Source: CAIYZT01 sp031385445
GTDB taxonomy: Bacteria; Pseudomonadota; Alphaproteobacteria; Rhodobacterales; Rhodobacteraceae
DNA length: 64,000 nt
Assembly (NCBI GenBank): GCA_031385445.1
Contig: JANNBM010000047.1
Coordinates: 21,070-85,069 of the forward strand
Reading direction: 5' to 3'
The notes under the pieces were generated by a model. It did no database searches and was not told the DNA's origin. It saw nothing but the letters and a program-made list of their open reading frames with translations. Made by a program: the position numbers and the translations under genes. Numbering within the stretch: position 1 is the stretch's first letter; each line of letters begins with the position of its first letter. Shown in pieces: positions 25,676 through 34,105 of this stretch.

Positions 25676-26317
25676 TCAGGCCGGTTCCGCCATCCGCGCC
25701 GCCCACATCGCCTGAAACGCCGGGCGAGACTGACAGCGCCCGATCCACGCCTTCACGGCGGGAAATTCGCCCAGCAAGGTCGGGTGTCCTTGCGCATAAC
25801 GCAGGCATTCCGCGGTCCCGATATCGGCCGCGGTAAAGCGCCCGCCGACCAGCCAATCTTCGGCAGCCAGATGCTGCTGCAGGCGCGTCAGCGGGCGGCG
25901 CAGCTTTTCCGCGCTTACCGCAATCGCCGCCGTCTCGCCCCCTTCGCCTTGGGCAAACAGGATCTCCAGCGCCGAGGTTTCCACCGACGTCGCCGCAAAC
26001 AGGGACCATTGATCCATCAGCGCCGCCTCTGCCGGGGTTCGCGGCCCAAAGTCGCCCCCGTGGACCCGCGCGATATGCTGAAGGATCGCCAGACTTTCGC
26101 TTAGAACCAGACCGTCCTGTTCAAAGGCCGGGATCATTCCCAGCGGGTTCACCGCCAGAAACTCGGGGCTGGCCGTGGTCAACCCGTCATGCGCCGTGCC
26201 CGCCGACACACGGTAGGCTTGGATAACCGGGATATGGACAAAGTCGAGCCCAAGTTCGGCCAACAACCACAATGGCCGGGACGCGCGCGAGCGGTAGACG
26301 CCGTAGATCGTGATCAT
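25676..26317 (-). CDS. Glutathione S-transferase
   Basis: A 213-residue GST. The N-terminal thioredoxin-like domain begins MITIYGVYRSRASRPLWLLAELGLDF, a typical serine-containing active-site helix, and contains NPLGMIPAFEQDGLVLSESLAIL, where the Ser of ES contacts glutathione. The C-terminal helical domain follows (LMDQWSLF to RPAFQAM). Class assignment is uncertain. It is divergent from the MATE gene, sharing a 115-base gap. Confidence 0.88.
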   Translation of the reverse strand: MITIYGVYRSRASRPLWLLAELGLDFVHIPVIQAYRVSAGTAHDGLTTASPEFLAVNPLGMIPAFEQDGLVLSESLAILQHIARVHGGDFGPRTPAEAALMDQWSLFAATSVETSALEILFAQGEGGETAAIAVSAEKLRRPLTRLQQHLAAEDWLVGGRFTAADIGTAECLRYAQGHPTLLGEFPAVKAWIGRCQSRPAFQAMWAARMAEPA

Positions 26318-26432
26318 CTGAAAACTCCTCCTGAGGCCCCAGAATACAGAAGGCCGCGCGCAAGGGAATAGCCCCCAGGTTTGCCCAATCGCGAACTTGC
26401 GGCCGCTGCAACTTGCAGGGTATCACAGGACT

Positions 26433-27812
26433 ATGTTCACCCCCATGACCCGCCCCCGGCACGCAAAAGAGCTTATGGTCCTTGGCCTGCCCTTGATCGG
26501 CAGCCACGTTGCCCAAATGCTGCTGCATGTGACCGACACGATCCTGCTGGGCTGGTACGGGGTCACTGAACTTGCGGCGCTCGTCGTGGCGGGTTCGGCG
26601 TTTTTCGTGATCTTCATCCTTGGCTCGGGCTTTGCCCAAGCCATCATGCCGATGGTTGCGGGCGCCATGGGAAGCGGCGATGATACGCAGGTGCGGCGCG
26701 ATACGCGGATGGGGCTTTGGCTGTCCATCCTGTTCGGGCTTTGCACTTACCCGGTGTTTTTCTGGTCAAAAGACATCCTTCTGGCCCTTGGTCAAGACCC
26801 GAAAGTCGCGCAGATCTGTCAGGATTTCCTGCGCATCGCCGGGTTTGGCATGATCCCGGCGCTGTTGATCATGGCGTTGAAAAGCTATCTGGCCGCCTTG
26901 GACCGCGCGCAAATCGTGCTGTGGAGCACGCTGGCCGCCGTCGTGCTTAACGTGATCATTGCGTATCCGCTGATCTTTGGCGCCTGGGGACTGCCCGAAC
27001 TTGGCGTGCGCGGTGCCGCCATTGCCTCGCTGAGCGTGCAGATCGCCAACGCGGCAATCCTTGCCATTTACGCTGCCCTGCATCCCGCCTTGCGCCATTT
27101 CCGCCTGTTTCAACGCTTTTGGCGGCCCGATTGGCACGCTTTGGGGCAGGTCTTCAGCCTTGGCTGGCCGATCGGCATCACCGGCCTGCTGGAGGCGGGA
27201 CTGTTTCAGGCCGCCACCTTGATGATGGGCTGGATCGGCACTGTCGAACTGGCGGCGCACGGGATCGCGATGCAGGCGGCATCCCTGACCTTCATGGTCC
27301 ATCTTGGCCTGTCTTCGGCCACCACCGTGCGCACCGCCCGCTTTGTCGGCGAGGGCAATGCCCATGGGGTGCGCGAAGGGGCCAAAGTGGCCATCGCCAT
27401 GTCATTGTTTTTCGCGCTGATCACGGTTGCGCTGTTCTTGCTGCTGCCGCGCCCGATCCTTTCGCTCTTCACCGACATGACCAAACCCGAAGCCGGGCAA
27501 ATCCTGACCTTCGGCACAAAGCTTTTGGCGATGGCCGCGCTGTTTCAGCTGACCGACGGGATGCAGGCGATGGCGCTTGGCCTGCTTCGCGGTGTCAAGG
27601 ACACGCGCGCACCGATGCTTGCCGCGGGCATCTCTTATTGGCTGATCGGCATTCCTGCCTCTTATGCTCTCGCCTTTCCGCTCGGGTTTGGCGGGGTCGG
27701 GCTTTGGGCCGGGCTGGTGATCGGCCTTTTGGCCGCCGCCGGCTTGATGATGGCCCGCTTTTGGCTGAACGCCCCCAAACCCGGACCCGGCGGAGCGATC
27801 GCGCCGGTGTGA
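26433..27812 (+). CDS. MATE-family multidrug efflux pump
   Basis: A 459-residue, 12-helix inner-membrane transporter of the DinF/NorM type that exports drugs or metabolites using Na+ or H+. The two 6-helix halves are visible as GLPLIGSHVAQMLLHVTDTILLG and LGWPIGITGLLEAGLFQAATLMMG, both with the family spacing. The first in-frame start (26397) is a TTG; the ATG at 26433 is preferred for the correct N-terminus (MTRPRHAKELMVLGLP follows). It is followed after 62 bases by lolC/E. Confidence 0.9.
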   Translation: MFTPMTRPRHAKELMVLGLPLIGSHVAQMLLHVTDTILLGWYGVTELAALVVAGSAFFVIFILGSGFAQAIMPMVAGAMGSGDDTQVRRDTRMGLWLSILFGLCTYPVFFWSKDILLALGQDPKVAQICQDFLRIAGFGMIPALLIMALKSYLAALDRAQIVLWSTLAAVVLNVIIAYPLIFGAWGLPELGVRGAAIASLSVQIANAAILAIYAALHPALRHFRLFQRFWRPDWHALGQVFSLGWPIGITGLLEAGLFQAATLMMGWIGTVELAAHGIAMQAASLTFMVHLGLSSATTVRTARFVGEGNAHGVREGAKVAIAMSLFFALITVALFLLLPRPILSLFTDMTKPEAGQILTFGTKLLAMAALFQLTDGMQAMALGLLRGVKDTRAPMLAAGISYWLIGIPASYALAFPLGFGGVGLWAGLVIGLLAAAGLMMARFWLNAPKPGPGGAIAPV

Positions 27813-27874
27813 CCGTCTGGCGCTTGACCGCACCGGGTGATAAGGCCACTCTACCCGAAAAAAGGACGAGCAGC

Positions 27875-29161
27875 TTGGCCAAAACCGCGCCTTTCTCTGG
27901 CTATGAATTCATGATTGCCTGGCGCTACTTGCGCGCAAGACGCGCCGAGGGCGGCGTGTCGATCATGACCTGGATCAGCCTTGTCGGCATCACCTTGGCC
28001 GTCTTCGCGCTGATCGCCACGCTGGCCGTGCGCGCCGGGTTTCGCGCCGAACTGGTGGACACGATTCTGGGCGCAAACGCGCATGTCTCGGTCATGCCTG
28101 TGGGCGAAATGGATGCCAGCGGGCGCACCATTAAGGGCTTTTCCAACTATGACCAGATCGAGGGCGGCCTGCTTGCCATCCCCGGCGTCACCCGCGCCGC
28201 GCCCTTGGTGCGCGGTCAGGTGATGGTGACGGCGGGCGACGCCGCCTTTGGCGCCGATGTGTACGGCATGCGCGCCGCCGATCTGAAAACCATACCGCGC
28301 ATCGGCATTGCAGCCGAAAATTCCTATGGCGATATCAATGCCTTCGAGGGCGGCATCGCGATGGGCAGCCAGCTTGCACAAGAACTTGGCGTGACCGTTG
28401 GCGACAAGGTGCGCGTGATTGCCCCCTCGGGCGTCAAGACCGCTTTCGGCTCGTCGCCCCGCGTCAATGCTTACACGATCACCTATATTTTCACCGCTGG
28501 CCGCTGGGATATCGACCGAACCCGCATCTATATGCCCTTCGCCGAGGCGCAGGCCTATTTCAACCGCGAGGGCCGTGCGGACGAGATCGAGGTGATGGTT
28601 TCGGACCCCGAAATGATCGACAGCTATTCGGCCAAAGTCACCGAAGTTGCCGGTCAAAACTCCTTTTTGTGGAGCTGGCGCGACAGTTCCGGCGCCTATC
28701 TGCGCGCGCTGACCATCGAGGACAACGTCATGTTCATCATCATGTCGATCCTCGTTCTGATCGCCTCACTGAACATCGTTTCGGGCTTGATCATGCTGGT
28801 CAAAAACAAAGGCCGCGACATCGGTATCCTGCGCACCATGGGCCTGACCGAGGGGTCGATCATGCGCATCTTCTTTCTCTGCGGCGCGTTCACCGGCACC
28901 TTGGGCACGCTCTTTGGCGTGATCCTCGGTTGCCTTTTCGCACTGTATATCGACCCGATTTTCTCGTTCGTGAACGCCGTTTCGGGCGGCGGGGTCTGGG
29001 ATCCGTCGATCCGCGGCATTTACAACCTGCCTGCGCGGCTTCAGGGCGCGGATGTGTTGTCGGCGGTCACTTTGTCGCTTGGTCTGTCGTTCGTGATCAC
29101 CCTGTTCCCGGCGCGAAAAGCCGCCCGCATGAACCCTGTCGAGGCGCTGCGCTATGAGTGA
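27875..29161 (+). CDS. lolC: LolC/LolE lipoprotein-release permease
   Basis: A 428-residue inner-membrane permease of the ABC-type complex that extracts lipoproteins for LolA. It has one N-terminal TM helix (FEFMIAWRYLRARRAEGGVS... then SLVGITLAVFALIATLAV), a large periplasmic domain (about residues 60-260), and a C-terminal FtsX domain with three TM helices. Start is TTG at 27875 after AAAGGAC at 27861-27867; it gives the standard MAKTAPFSGYEFMIAWRYLRAR opening. Its stop overlaps the lolD start. As usual in alphaproteobacteria a single gene may serve both LolC and LolE roles. Confidence 0.92.
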   Translation: MAKTAPFSGYEFMIAWRYLRARRAEGGVSIMTWISLVGITLAVFALIATLAVRAGFRAELVDTILGANAHVSVMPVGEMDASGRTIKGFSNYDQIEGGLLAIPGVTRAAPLVRGQVMVTAGDAAFGADVYGMRAADLKTIPRIGIAAENSYGDINAFEGGIAMGSQLAQELGVTVGDKVRVIAPSGVKTAFGSSPRVNAYTITYIFTAGRWDIDRTRIYMPFAEAQAYFNREGRADEIEVMVSDPEMIDSYSAKVTEVAGQNSFLWSWRDSSGAYLRALTIEDNVMFIIMSILVLIASLNIVSGLIMLVKNKGRDIGILRTMGLTEGSIMRIFFLCGAFTGTLGTLFGVILGCLFALYIDPIFSFVNAVSGGGVWDPSIRGIYNLPARLQGADVLSAVTLSLGLSFVITLFPARKAARMNPVEALRYE

Positions 29162-29831
29162 GATGACGCTGGAGCTGGCCGGGATCGAGAAAACTTTCAA
29201 CCGGGGCACGGCGGGGCAAGTGCGGGTGCTGCACGGCGCCACGCTGTCTATTGCGCGCGGCGAGGTGGTGGCCCTTGTCGCCCCTTCAGGCGCGGGCAAG
29301 TCCACGCTTTTGCACATCGCGGGGCTTCTTGACACCGCCGATCAAGGCTCGGTCGCGCTTACGGGGCGCAACATGGTCGGGCTGCCGGACCATGCGCGCA
29401 CCGAAGCGCGGCGCGAGATGGTGGGCTTTGTTTATCAGTTTCACCACCTGTTGCCCGAATTTACCGCCCTTGAAAACGTCGTGATCCCGCAGCTGGCCAA
29501 CGGAAAATCCCGCGCCGAGGCAGAGGCGCATGCCGAGCGTTTGCTGATGCAGGTCGGGCTGGCAAATCGTGCCGGCCACCGCCCCGCCGCGATGTCCGGC
29601 GGCGAGCAGCAACGGGTGGCGTTTTGCCGGGCGCTTGCGAACGGGCCAAAGCTTTTGCTGGCGGACGAGCCGACCGGCAACCTCGATCCGGCAACCTCGG
29701 CGGCGGTTTTTGATGTGTTGATGGACGTGGTCCGGCAGACCGGGCTTTCGGCCCTGATCGCCACCCATAATATGGACCTCGCCGCCCGGATGGACCGGAC
29801 TTTGCGGCTGGATAGCGGGATGATCAGCTGA
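29154..29831 (+). CDS. lolD: LolD lipoprotein-release ATPase
   Basis: A 225-residue ABC ATPase. Walker A is APSGAGKSTLLH (about residues 42-53), the Q-loop is VYQFHHLLPEFTALENV, the signature is SGGEQQRVAFCRAL and Walker B is LLLADEPTGNLD. The LolD-specific FHHLLPEFTALENV stretch is intact. It hydrolyses ATP to drive lipoprotein release by the LolC/E partner. The start overlaps the lolC/E stop by eight bases, so the two are translated together. A hairpin at 29839-29862 follows. Confidence 0.95.
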   Translation: MSEMTLELAGIEKTFNRGTAGQVRVLHGATLSIARGEVVALVAPSGAGKSTLLHIAGLLDTADQGSVALTGRNMVGLPDHARTEARREMVGFVYQFHHLLPEFTALENVVIPQLANGKSRAEAEAHAERLLMQVGLANRAGHRPAAMSGGEQQRVAFCRALANGPKLLLADEPTGNLDPATSAAVFDVLMDVVRQTGLSALIATHNMDLAARMDRTLRLDSGMIS

Positions 29832-29838
29832 AAAGGGT

Positions 29839-29862
29839 GCGCGGTCGCAGCTTTAACCGCGC
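29839..29862. terminator. Hairpin between lolD and the opposing small gene
   Basis: GCGCGGT at 29839-29845 pairs with ACCGCGC at 29856-29862. It sits between the lolD stop and the end of the convergent 66-residue gene, overlapping its last codons. No T-run is present, so a bidirectional terminator role is tentative. Confidence 0.35.
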
Positions 29863-30053
29863 GAGGCGCTGCGCATCAAGACCAGCAGGATGATCAGCAC
29901 CAGCGAGGGAAAGCCGACGGCAAAACCCACCAGCACATCCTTGTGCAACCCCGAAAGGCCATTCGCCGCCGCAAGAATCCCCCCGACCGAGGCCATGACC
30001 CCAAAAGTGAACAGCACGATAAGGCCAGCGGCAGAGGAGAAGACGTCAGACAT
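29853..30053 (-). CDS. Small double-TM hypothetical membrane protein
   Basis: A 66-residue protein with two hydrophobic helices (about residues 10-30 and 40-60: AGLIVLFTFGVMASVGGIL and VLVGFAVGFPSLVLIILLVLM). No known family. An RBS, CCGGAGC, lies just before the ATG. It is preceded by a 205-base gap and convergent with lolD. No function can be assigned. Confidence 0.6.
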   Translation of the reverse strand: MSDVFSSAAGLIVLFTFGVMASVGGILAAANGLSGLHKDVLVGFAVGFPSLVLIILLVLMRSASRG

Positions 30054-30122
30054 TGCAAGCTCCGGTTGAGATTGGATGAGTGTGCAACTTGAAAGTGTGG
30101 CGCGTCAAGGGGGCAGCTCCTG

Positions 30123-30140
30123 TTTCAGACCGATCTGAAA
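30123..30140. promoter_or_regulatory. Short palindrome upstream of the small membrane protein
   Basis: TTTCAG at 30123-30128 and CTGAAA at 30135-30140 are perfect inverted arms around ACCGAT. It lies about 70 bases upstream of the small membrane protein, in the otherwise featureless gap 30054-30258. Operator or chance; low confidence. Confidence 0.3.
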
Positions 30141-30258
30141 ATGCTCTGGGGGAGCGTTTTTCGGTCTGTTGGCCAATGCCGGAACGGCGTCGGCCAAGGG
30201 GACTTCAGCAACCCCGGCGTATCAGGAATTTGGCAGGAGGAAGGAAGCCCACAGTTGA

Positions 30259-31056
30259 TCACAAATACTCTTCCAACTCCGCCTTTACCGCAATGTCGAA
30301 TTTTGCGGATTTCAGTATCCATCGGATCGCCTCTCTCGATTCTTTACTCTTGTCGAGGAAACTGTTCCAAGGCGTGCGGTGAACCTGAAAGCCAGCATTT
30401 ATTTCACCCAATTCAAGGGCTGTATCTTCAAAGTACGAAAAGTTTCTCCATTTAAATATTCGAAGCCTTTCTTGAACTTGTTGCATGGTCCCAACACGCT
30501 CAAAGCTCATCATTGGATGCGGATGATGCCGCCGATCCGATTCCAAGATATTCCTGAAAGTCTTCGGTAAATTTCCGTACTGCAAATCAAGGGGAAAGCA
30601 AATTCTTCTGAATTTAAAACAGGCTTCATCGATTTTGTGAAGGTCCTGACCCTCCAAAGTCACACCTATTTGACGGTATCTAACATTTGGCGATCCTTGA
30701 TCGCACACATCGGCAACAAAGTCCTTCAGTAGAAAGGAAACTGAATCAGGACCGTCAAATTCTTTAGGTAGATTGAGCTCCGTTGGGAGTAAGTTTCCGG
30801 AAATATTTGACGCCGTGTTAAACAGCGCAATAATATCGTGGTTGCTGGAAGCAACCTTGTGGCCATTCTGAAGAAGAGCGCACTTTAGGTACTTCTCTAT
30901 GGCCTGTTCTGCACTCCAAAAGAACTGATGAGACAATCCAACGCTCGCTGCCCACCTTGCAACAAGATAGTCTTGGTCCGCAGCGTCTCTAAAGAGTCGC
31001 CATGCCAACTCACGAGCGAAAATATTGTTGTGAGTAATGAGTGCCCCCTCACACAT
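30259..31056 (-). CDS. HEPN-type helical domain protein, AT-rich and probably acquired
   Basis: A 265-residue protein. The N-terminal about 90 residues (FRDAADQDYLVARWAASVG, then SAEQAIEKYLKCALLQNGH and NHDIIALF) fit the HEPN helical fold of nucleotidyltransferase-associated and RNase families. The remainder is unlike anything I know. The canonical RxxxxH RNase motif is not clearly present in the HEPN part. Base composition is strikingly AT-rich compared with the GC-rich neighbours. The ATG at 31056 overlaps the last codons and stop of parE, so its start lies inside parE; a longer frame to 31071 also exists. No nucleotidyltransferase (MNT) partner is next to it. Likely horizontally acquired; function unknown. 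Confidence 0.6.
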   Translation of the reverse strand: MCEGALITHNNIFARELAWRLFRDAADQDYLVARWAASVGLSHQFFWSAEQAIEKYLKCALLQNGHKVASSNHDIIALFNTASNISGNLLPTELNLPKEFDGPDSVSFLLKDFVADVCDQGSPNVRYRQIGVTLEGQDLHKIDEACFKFRRICFPLDLQYGNLPKTFRNILESDRRHHPHPMMSFERVGTMQQVQERLRIFKWRNFSYFEDTALELGEINAGFQVHRTPWNSFLDKSKESREAIRWILKSAKFDIAVKAELEEYL

Positions 31057-31064
31057 CCAACTCC
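30272..31064. repeat. 9-base direct repeat bracketing the HEPN gene
   Basis: TCCAACTCC occurs at 30272-30280 (in the last codons of the HEPN gene) and again at 31056-31064 (in the last codons of parE, at the HEPN start). The two copies bracket almost exactly the AT-rich gene. It could be a relic of insertion, or chance, because both copies encode leucine/acidic residues. Confidence 0.35.
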
Positions 31065-33004
31065 TCCACAAACCGCGCGTTTTCCTGAATATACTGGAAC
31101 CGCAATTCCGGCTTCTTGCCCATCAGCCGCTCCACCAGATCGCCCGTCATCCCCGGCTCATCCTCGTCAATGCTGACCCGGATCAGCTTGCGCGTCAGGG
31201 GGTTCATCGTGGTGTCTTTCAGGTCTTTGGCGTCCATCTCTCCAAGTCCCTTGAACCGCTGCACGTCGATTTTTCCGCGCCCGCCCAAGCCCTTGGCCAG
31301 CATCACCTCTTTTTCCGCATCGTCCGAGACATAGATCCGGTGCGCGCCTTGGGTCAGCCGGTACAGCGGCGGGCAGGCCAGATAGAGGTGGCCCTTGTCG
31401 ATCAGCGGACGCATTTGGGCAAAGAAAAACGTCATCAGCAGCGCGGCGATATGGGCGCCGTCGACATCGGCGTCGGTCATGATGATGATCTTTTCATAGC
31501 GCAGATCATCCACCAAAAACTTGGTTCCCATATTAACGCCCAAGGCCTCACAAATATCGCGGATTTCGGAATTGTCATTCAATTTGGCCGAAGCCGCACC
31601 AAGAACATTCAGGATCTTGCCTTTTAACGGCAACAGCGCCTGCGTCTCGCGATTGCGCGCCGCTTTTGCCGAACCGCCCGCCGAATCCCCTTCGACGATG
31701 AATAATTCCGTCCCTTCACGGGATTTGGACGAGCAATCCGTCAGCTTTCCCGGCAGACGCAGCTTTTTGGTCGCCGTCTTGCGCTGCGTTTCTTTTTCCT
31801 GCCTGCGTTTCAGCCGCTCTTCGGCGCGCAGGATCAGAAAATCCATGATCGCGCCTGCCGATTTGGTGTCATTGGCCAGCCAGGTGTCGAAATGGTCGCG
31901 CACCGCGTTTTCGACGTAGCGCGCGGCCTCTTCGGTGGCGAGGCGGTCTTTGGTCTGGCCCACAAACTGCGGCTCGCGGATGAAAACCGAGATCAGCGCG
32001 CAGCCCCCGGTCAGCATATCGTCGCGCGTGATCAGCTCGGCCTTGCGGTTGCGCGTCAGCTCGCCGTAGGCGCGGATGCCCTTCAAAATCGCCGACCAAA
32101 AACCAAATTCATGCGTGCCGCCTTCGGGCGTCGGCACCGTATTACAGTAAGATTGCAGAAACCCGTCGCGTACCGGCGACCAGTTGATCGCCCATTCCAC
32201 CGACCCCGGAACCTGATATTTTTCCTGAAAACTGACCTTGCCCGCAAAGGGCCGGTCGGCGTAGGTGGTTGTTTTCTCTAAGGTATCGGACAGATAATCG
32301 GCAAGTCCGCCCGGAAAGCGGAACGTCGCTTCCAGCGGCATGTCGCCGTCCGGGATCGCCGATTTCCAGCGAATTTCGACCCCCGAAAACAGATAGGCTT
32401 TTGATCGCACCATGCGCAGCAACCGCGAAGGGCGGAACTGGTGGCTGCCGAAAATCTGCGGATCGGGGTGAAAGGTGACAGAGGTGCCGCGCCGGTTCGG
32501 GGCCGCACCGACTTTCTGGATCGGCCCCAAAGGCTTGCCGCGCGAAAAGGATTGCGCGTAAAGCTCCTTGTTGCGGGCCACCTCGACATCCAAGCGGTCC
32601 GACAAAGCGTTGACCACCGACGATCCGACCCCATGCAAACCACCCGAGGTTTCATAGGCTTTGCCATTGAATTTGCCGCCCGAATGCAGCATGCAAAAAA
32701 TCACCTCAAGCGCTGATTTATCGGGGAATTTAGGGTGCGGGTCGACGGGAATGCCGCGGCCATTGTCGCGCACTGTCAGGGCGCCGCCCTCGTGCAGTTC
32801 CACCTCGATGCGGTTCGCGAAACCGGCCACCGCCTCGTCCATCGCGTTGTCGATGATCTCGGCGGCAAGGTGGTGATAGGCGCGCTCGTCAATGCCGCCG
32901 ATATACATGCCGGGTCGCAGGCGGACGGCTTCCAGCGGTTCAAGCACCTCGATTGAGGAGGCGTCATAGGTCTGGTGCGCATCTGACAGAAGGTCTTGCG
33001 GCAT
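31049..33004 (-). CDS. parE: DNA topoisomerase IV subunit B
   Basis: A 651-residue ATPase subunit of topoisomerase IV, which decatenates chromosomes. The GHKL ATPase region is complete (EIIDNAMDEAVAG, VRDNGRGIPV, SGGLHGVGSSVVNALS). The Toprim part has EGDSAGGSAKAAR and DADVDGAHI, with the end MGKKPELRFQYIQENARF. The start MPQDLLSDAHQTYDASSIEVL favours ParE over GyrB, and its length does too. The partner parC is not in the window. The gene end is overlapped by the HEPN gene but the C-terminus itself is normal. Confidence 0.94.
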   Translation of the reverse strand: MPQDLLSDAHQTYDASSIEVLEPLEAVRLRPGMYIGGIDERAYHHLAAEIIDNAMDEAVAGFANRIEVELHEGGALTVRDNGRGIPVDPHPKFPDKSALEVIFCMLHSGGKFNGKAYETSGGLHGVGSSVVNALSDRLDVEVARNKELYAQSFSRGKPLGPIQKVGAAPNRRGTSVTFHPDPQIFGSHQFRPSRLLRMVRSKAYLFSGVEIRWKSAIPDGDMPLEATFRFPGGLADYLSDTLEKTTTYADRPFAGKVSFQEKYQVPGSVEWAINWSPVRDGFLQSYCNTVPTPEGGTHEFGFWSAILKGIRAYGELTRNRKAELITRDDMLTGGCALISVFIREPQFVGQTKDRLATEEAARYVENAVRDHFDTWLANDTKSAGAIMDFLILRAEERLKRRQEKETQRKTATKKLRLPGKLTDCSSKSREGTELFIVEGDSAGGSAKAARNRETQALLPLKGKILNVLGAASAKLNDNSEIRDICEALGVNMGTKFLVDDLRYEKIIIMTDADVDGAHIAALLMTFFFAQMRPLIDKGHLYLACPPLYRLTQGAHRIYVSDDAEKEVMLAKGLGGRGKIDVQRFKGLGEMDAKDLKDTTMNPLTRKLIRVSIDEDEPGMTGDLVERLMGKKPELRFQYIQENARFVEELDV

Positions 33005-33139
33005 GGGGGCTCGATTCTTGAAACGCGGCTGCAGGCTGCCATTAGATCACCGAGGGGGGCAGGGGCGCAAGATGTTGGGGTGTTGAAGGGGGCTGGGCAG
33101 AGAGTTAGGGTGCAAGGCGCGAGACATCAGGAGGCGTTG

Positions 33140-34024
33140 ATGCGGGTTTTGTTTACAGGCGGCACGGGCAAGGCGGGCAAGCATGTGGTGGCCTATCTGG
33201 CGGCGGCGGGGCACCGCGTTTTGAATGTGGACAAGGTGCGGCTGAACCATCCAGGCGTGATGGATCTGCTGGCCGATATCACCGATGCGGGGCAGATGTA
33301 TTCGCTGATGCGCGGTTATGCCGATACGGCCGAGATGGAGGCCGGAAATGGCCAGCAAGTGTTTGACGCCGTTGTGCATTTCGCGGCGGTCCCGTCTTTG
33401 CATTTGATGTCCGACGCCGAAACCTACCGGGTCAACGTGATGGGCACCTATAATGTGATTGAGGCGGCGGCGAAAATGGGCATCAAGAAGATCATCATCG
33501 CAAGCTCTGAAACCACCTATGGCCTGTGCTTTTCCGACGGGCAGACCGATCCGGCCTATTTGCCGCTGGACGAGGAGTATCCGATTAATCCGATGGATTC
33601 CTATGGCATGTCCAAGCGGGTGAACGAGGTGACAGCCGAGGCATTTCAGCGGCGTTTTGGCATCGACATTTATGCACTTCGGATTGGAAATGTCATGGAA
33701 CCGCATGAATACGCTGAAAAATTCGCAAGTTTTGCCAAAGATCCCGGACAGCGGCGCCGGATCGCATTTTCCTATATCGACGCGCGGGACTTGGGGCAGA
33801 TCGTGGATCTGTGCCTGAAAAAAGACGGGTTGGGGTTTCAGGTGTTCAATGCGGCCAACGATACAAATTCGGTGCCGCAGCCCAATGCCGAGTTGTTGGC
33901 ACGATTTTTCCCCAATGTGCCGCTGAAGCGGGCAGTCGGGGAAAACGAAAGCCTGCTGTCAAACCAGAAAATCCGCGAGGTTTTGGGATTTCAGGAACAG
34001 CACAACTGGCGCCTGTACGTTTAG
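33140..34024 (+). CDS. NAD(P)-dependent epimerase/dehydratase (extended SDR)
   Basis: A 294-residue Rossmann protein. The cofactor motif is FTGGTGKAGKHVVAYL (TGGxGxxG) and the active-site YGMSK follows ASSETTYG, a Ser-Tyr-Lys triad. Sequence resembles sugar-epimerase or uronate dehydrogenase-like SDRs; the substrate is not determined. The frame is open from 32996, but ATG at 33140 with GGAGG at 33130-33134 gives a normal start (MRVLFTGGTGKAG). Divergent from parE; the downstream gene is nhaA after 81 bases. Confidence 0.85.
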   Translation: MRVLFTGGTGKAGKHVVAYLAAAGHRVLNVDKVRLNHPGVMDLLADITDAGQMYSLMRGYADTAEMEAGNGQQVFDAVVHFAAVPSLHLMSDAETYRVNVMGTYNVIEAAAKMGIKKIIIASSETTYGLCFSDGQTDPAYLPLDEEYPINPMDSYGMSKRVNEVTAEAFQRRFGIDIYALRIGNVMEPHEYAEKFASFAKDPGQRRRIAFSYIDARDLGQIVDLCLKKDGLGFQVFNAANDTNSVPQPNAELLARFFPNVPLKRAVGENESLLSNQKIREVLGFQEQHNWRLYV

Positions 34025-34105
34025 CGGCCAAATCGCGCTTTTGGCGCTGGAATTTGGGGGCGTTTGGCACCATCTATGCTGTCAAAACGAACGAAAGGGA
34101 TGCAA

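Noticed and set aside
27119..27874. An upstream extension of the lolC/E frame into the MATE gene
   Set aside because: The extra residues are in a frame overlapping the real MATE gene and do not resemble LolC; a TTG with an RBS at 27875 gives the proper start.
30080..30382. A 100-residue plus-strand open frame beside the HEPN gene
   Set aside because: No RBS, low similarity to any family, and it overlaps the HEPN gene on the opposite strand.
30259..31056. HEPN gene as half of a toxin-antitoxin (HEPN-MNT) pair
   Set aside because: No nucleotidyltransferase or other small partner gene lies on either side; parE and the 66-residue membrane gene are not candidates.
34100..34102. An ATG at 34100 as nhaA start
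   Set aside because: It directly abuts the AAAGGG ribosome-binding sequence; the ATG at 34106 has proper spacing and gives 388 residues.
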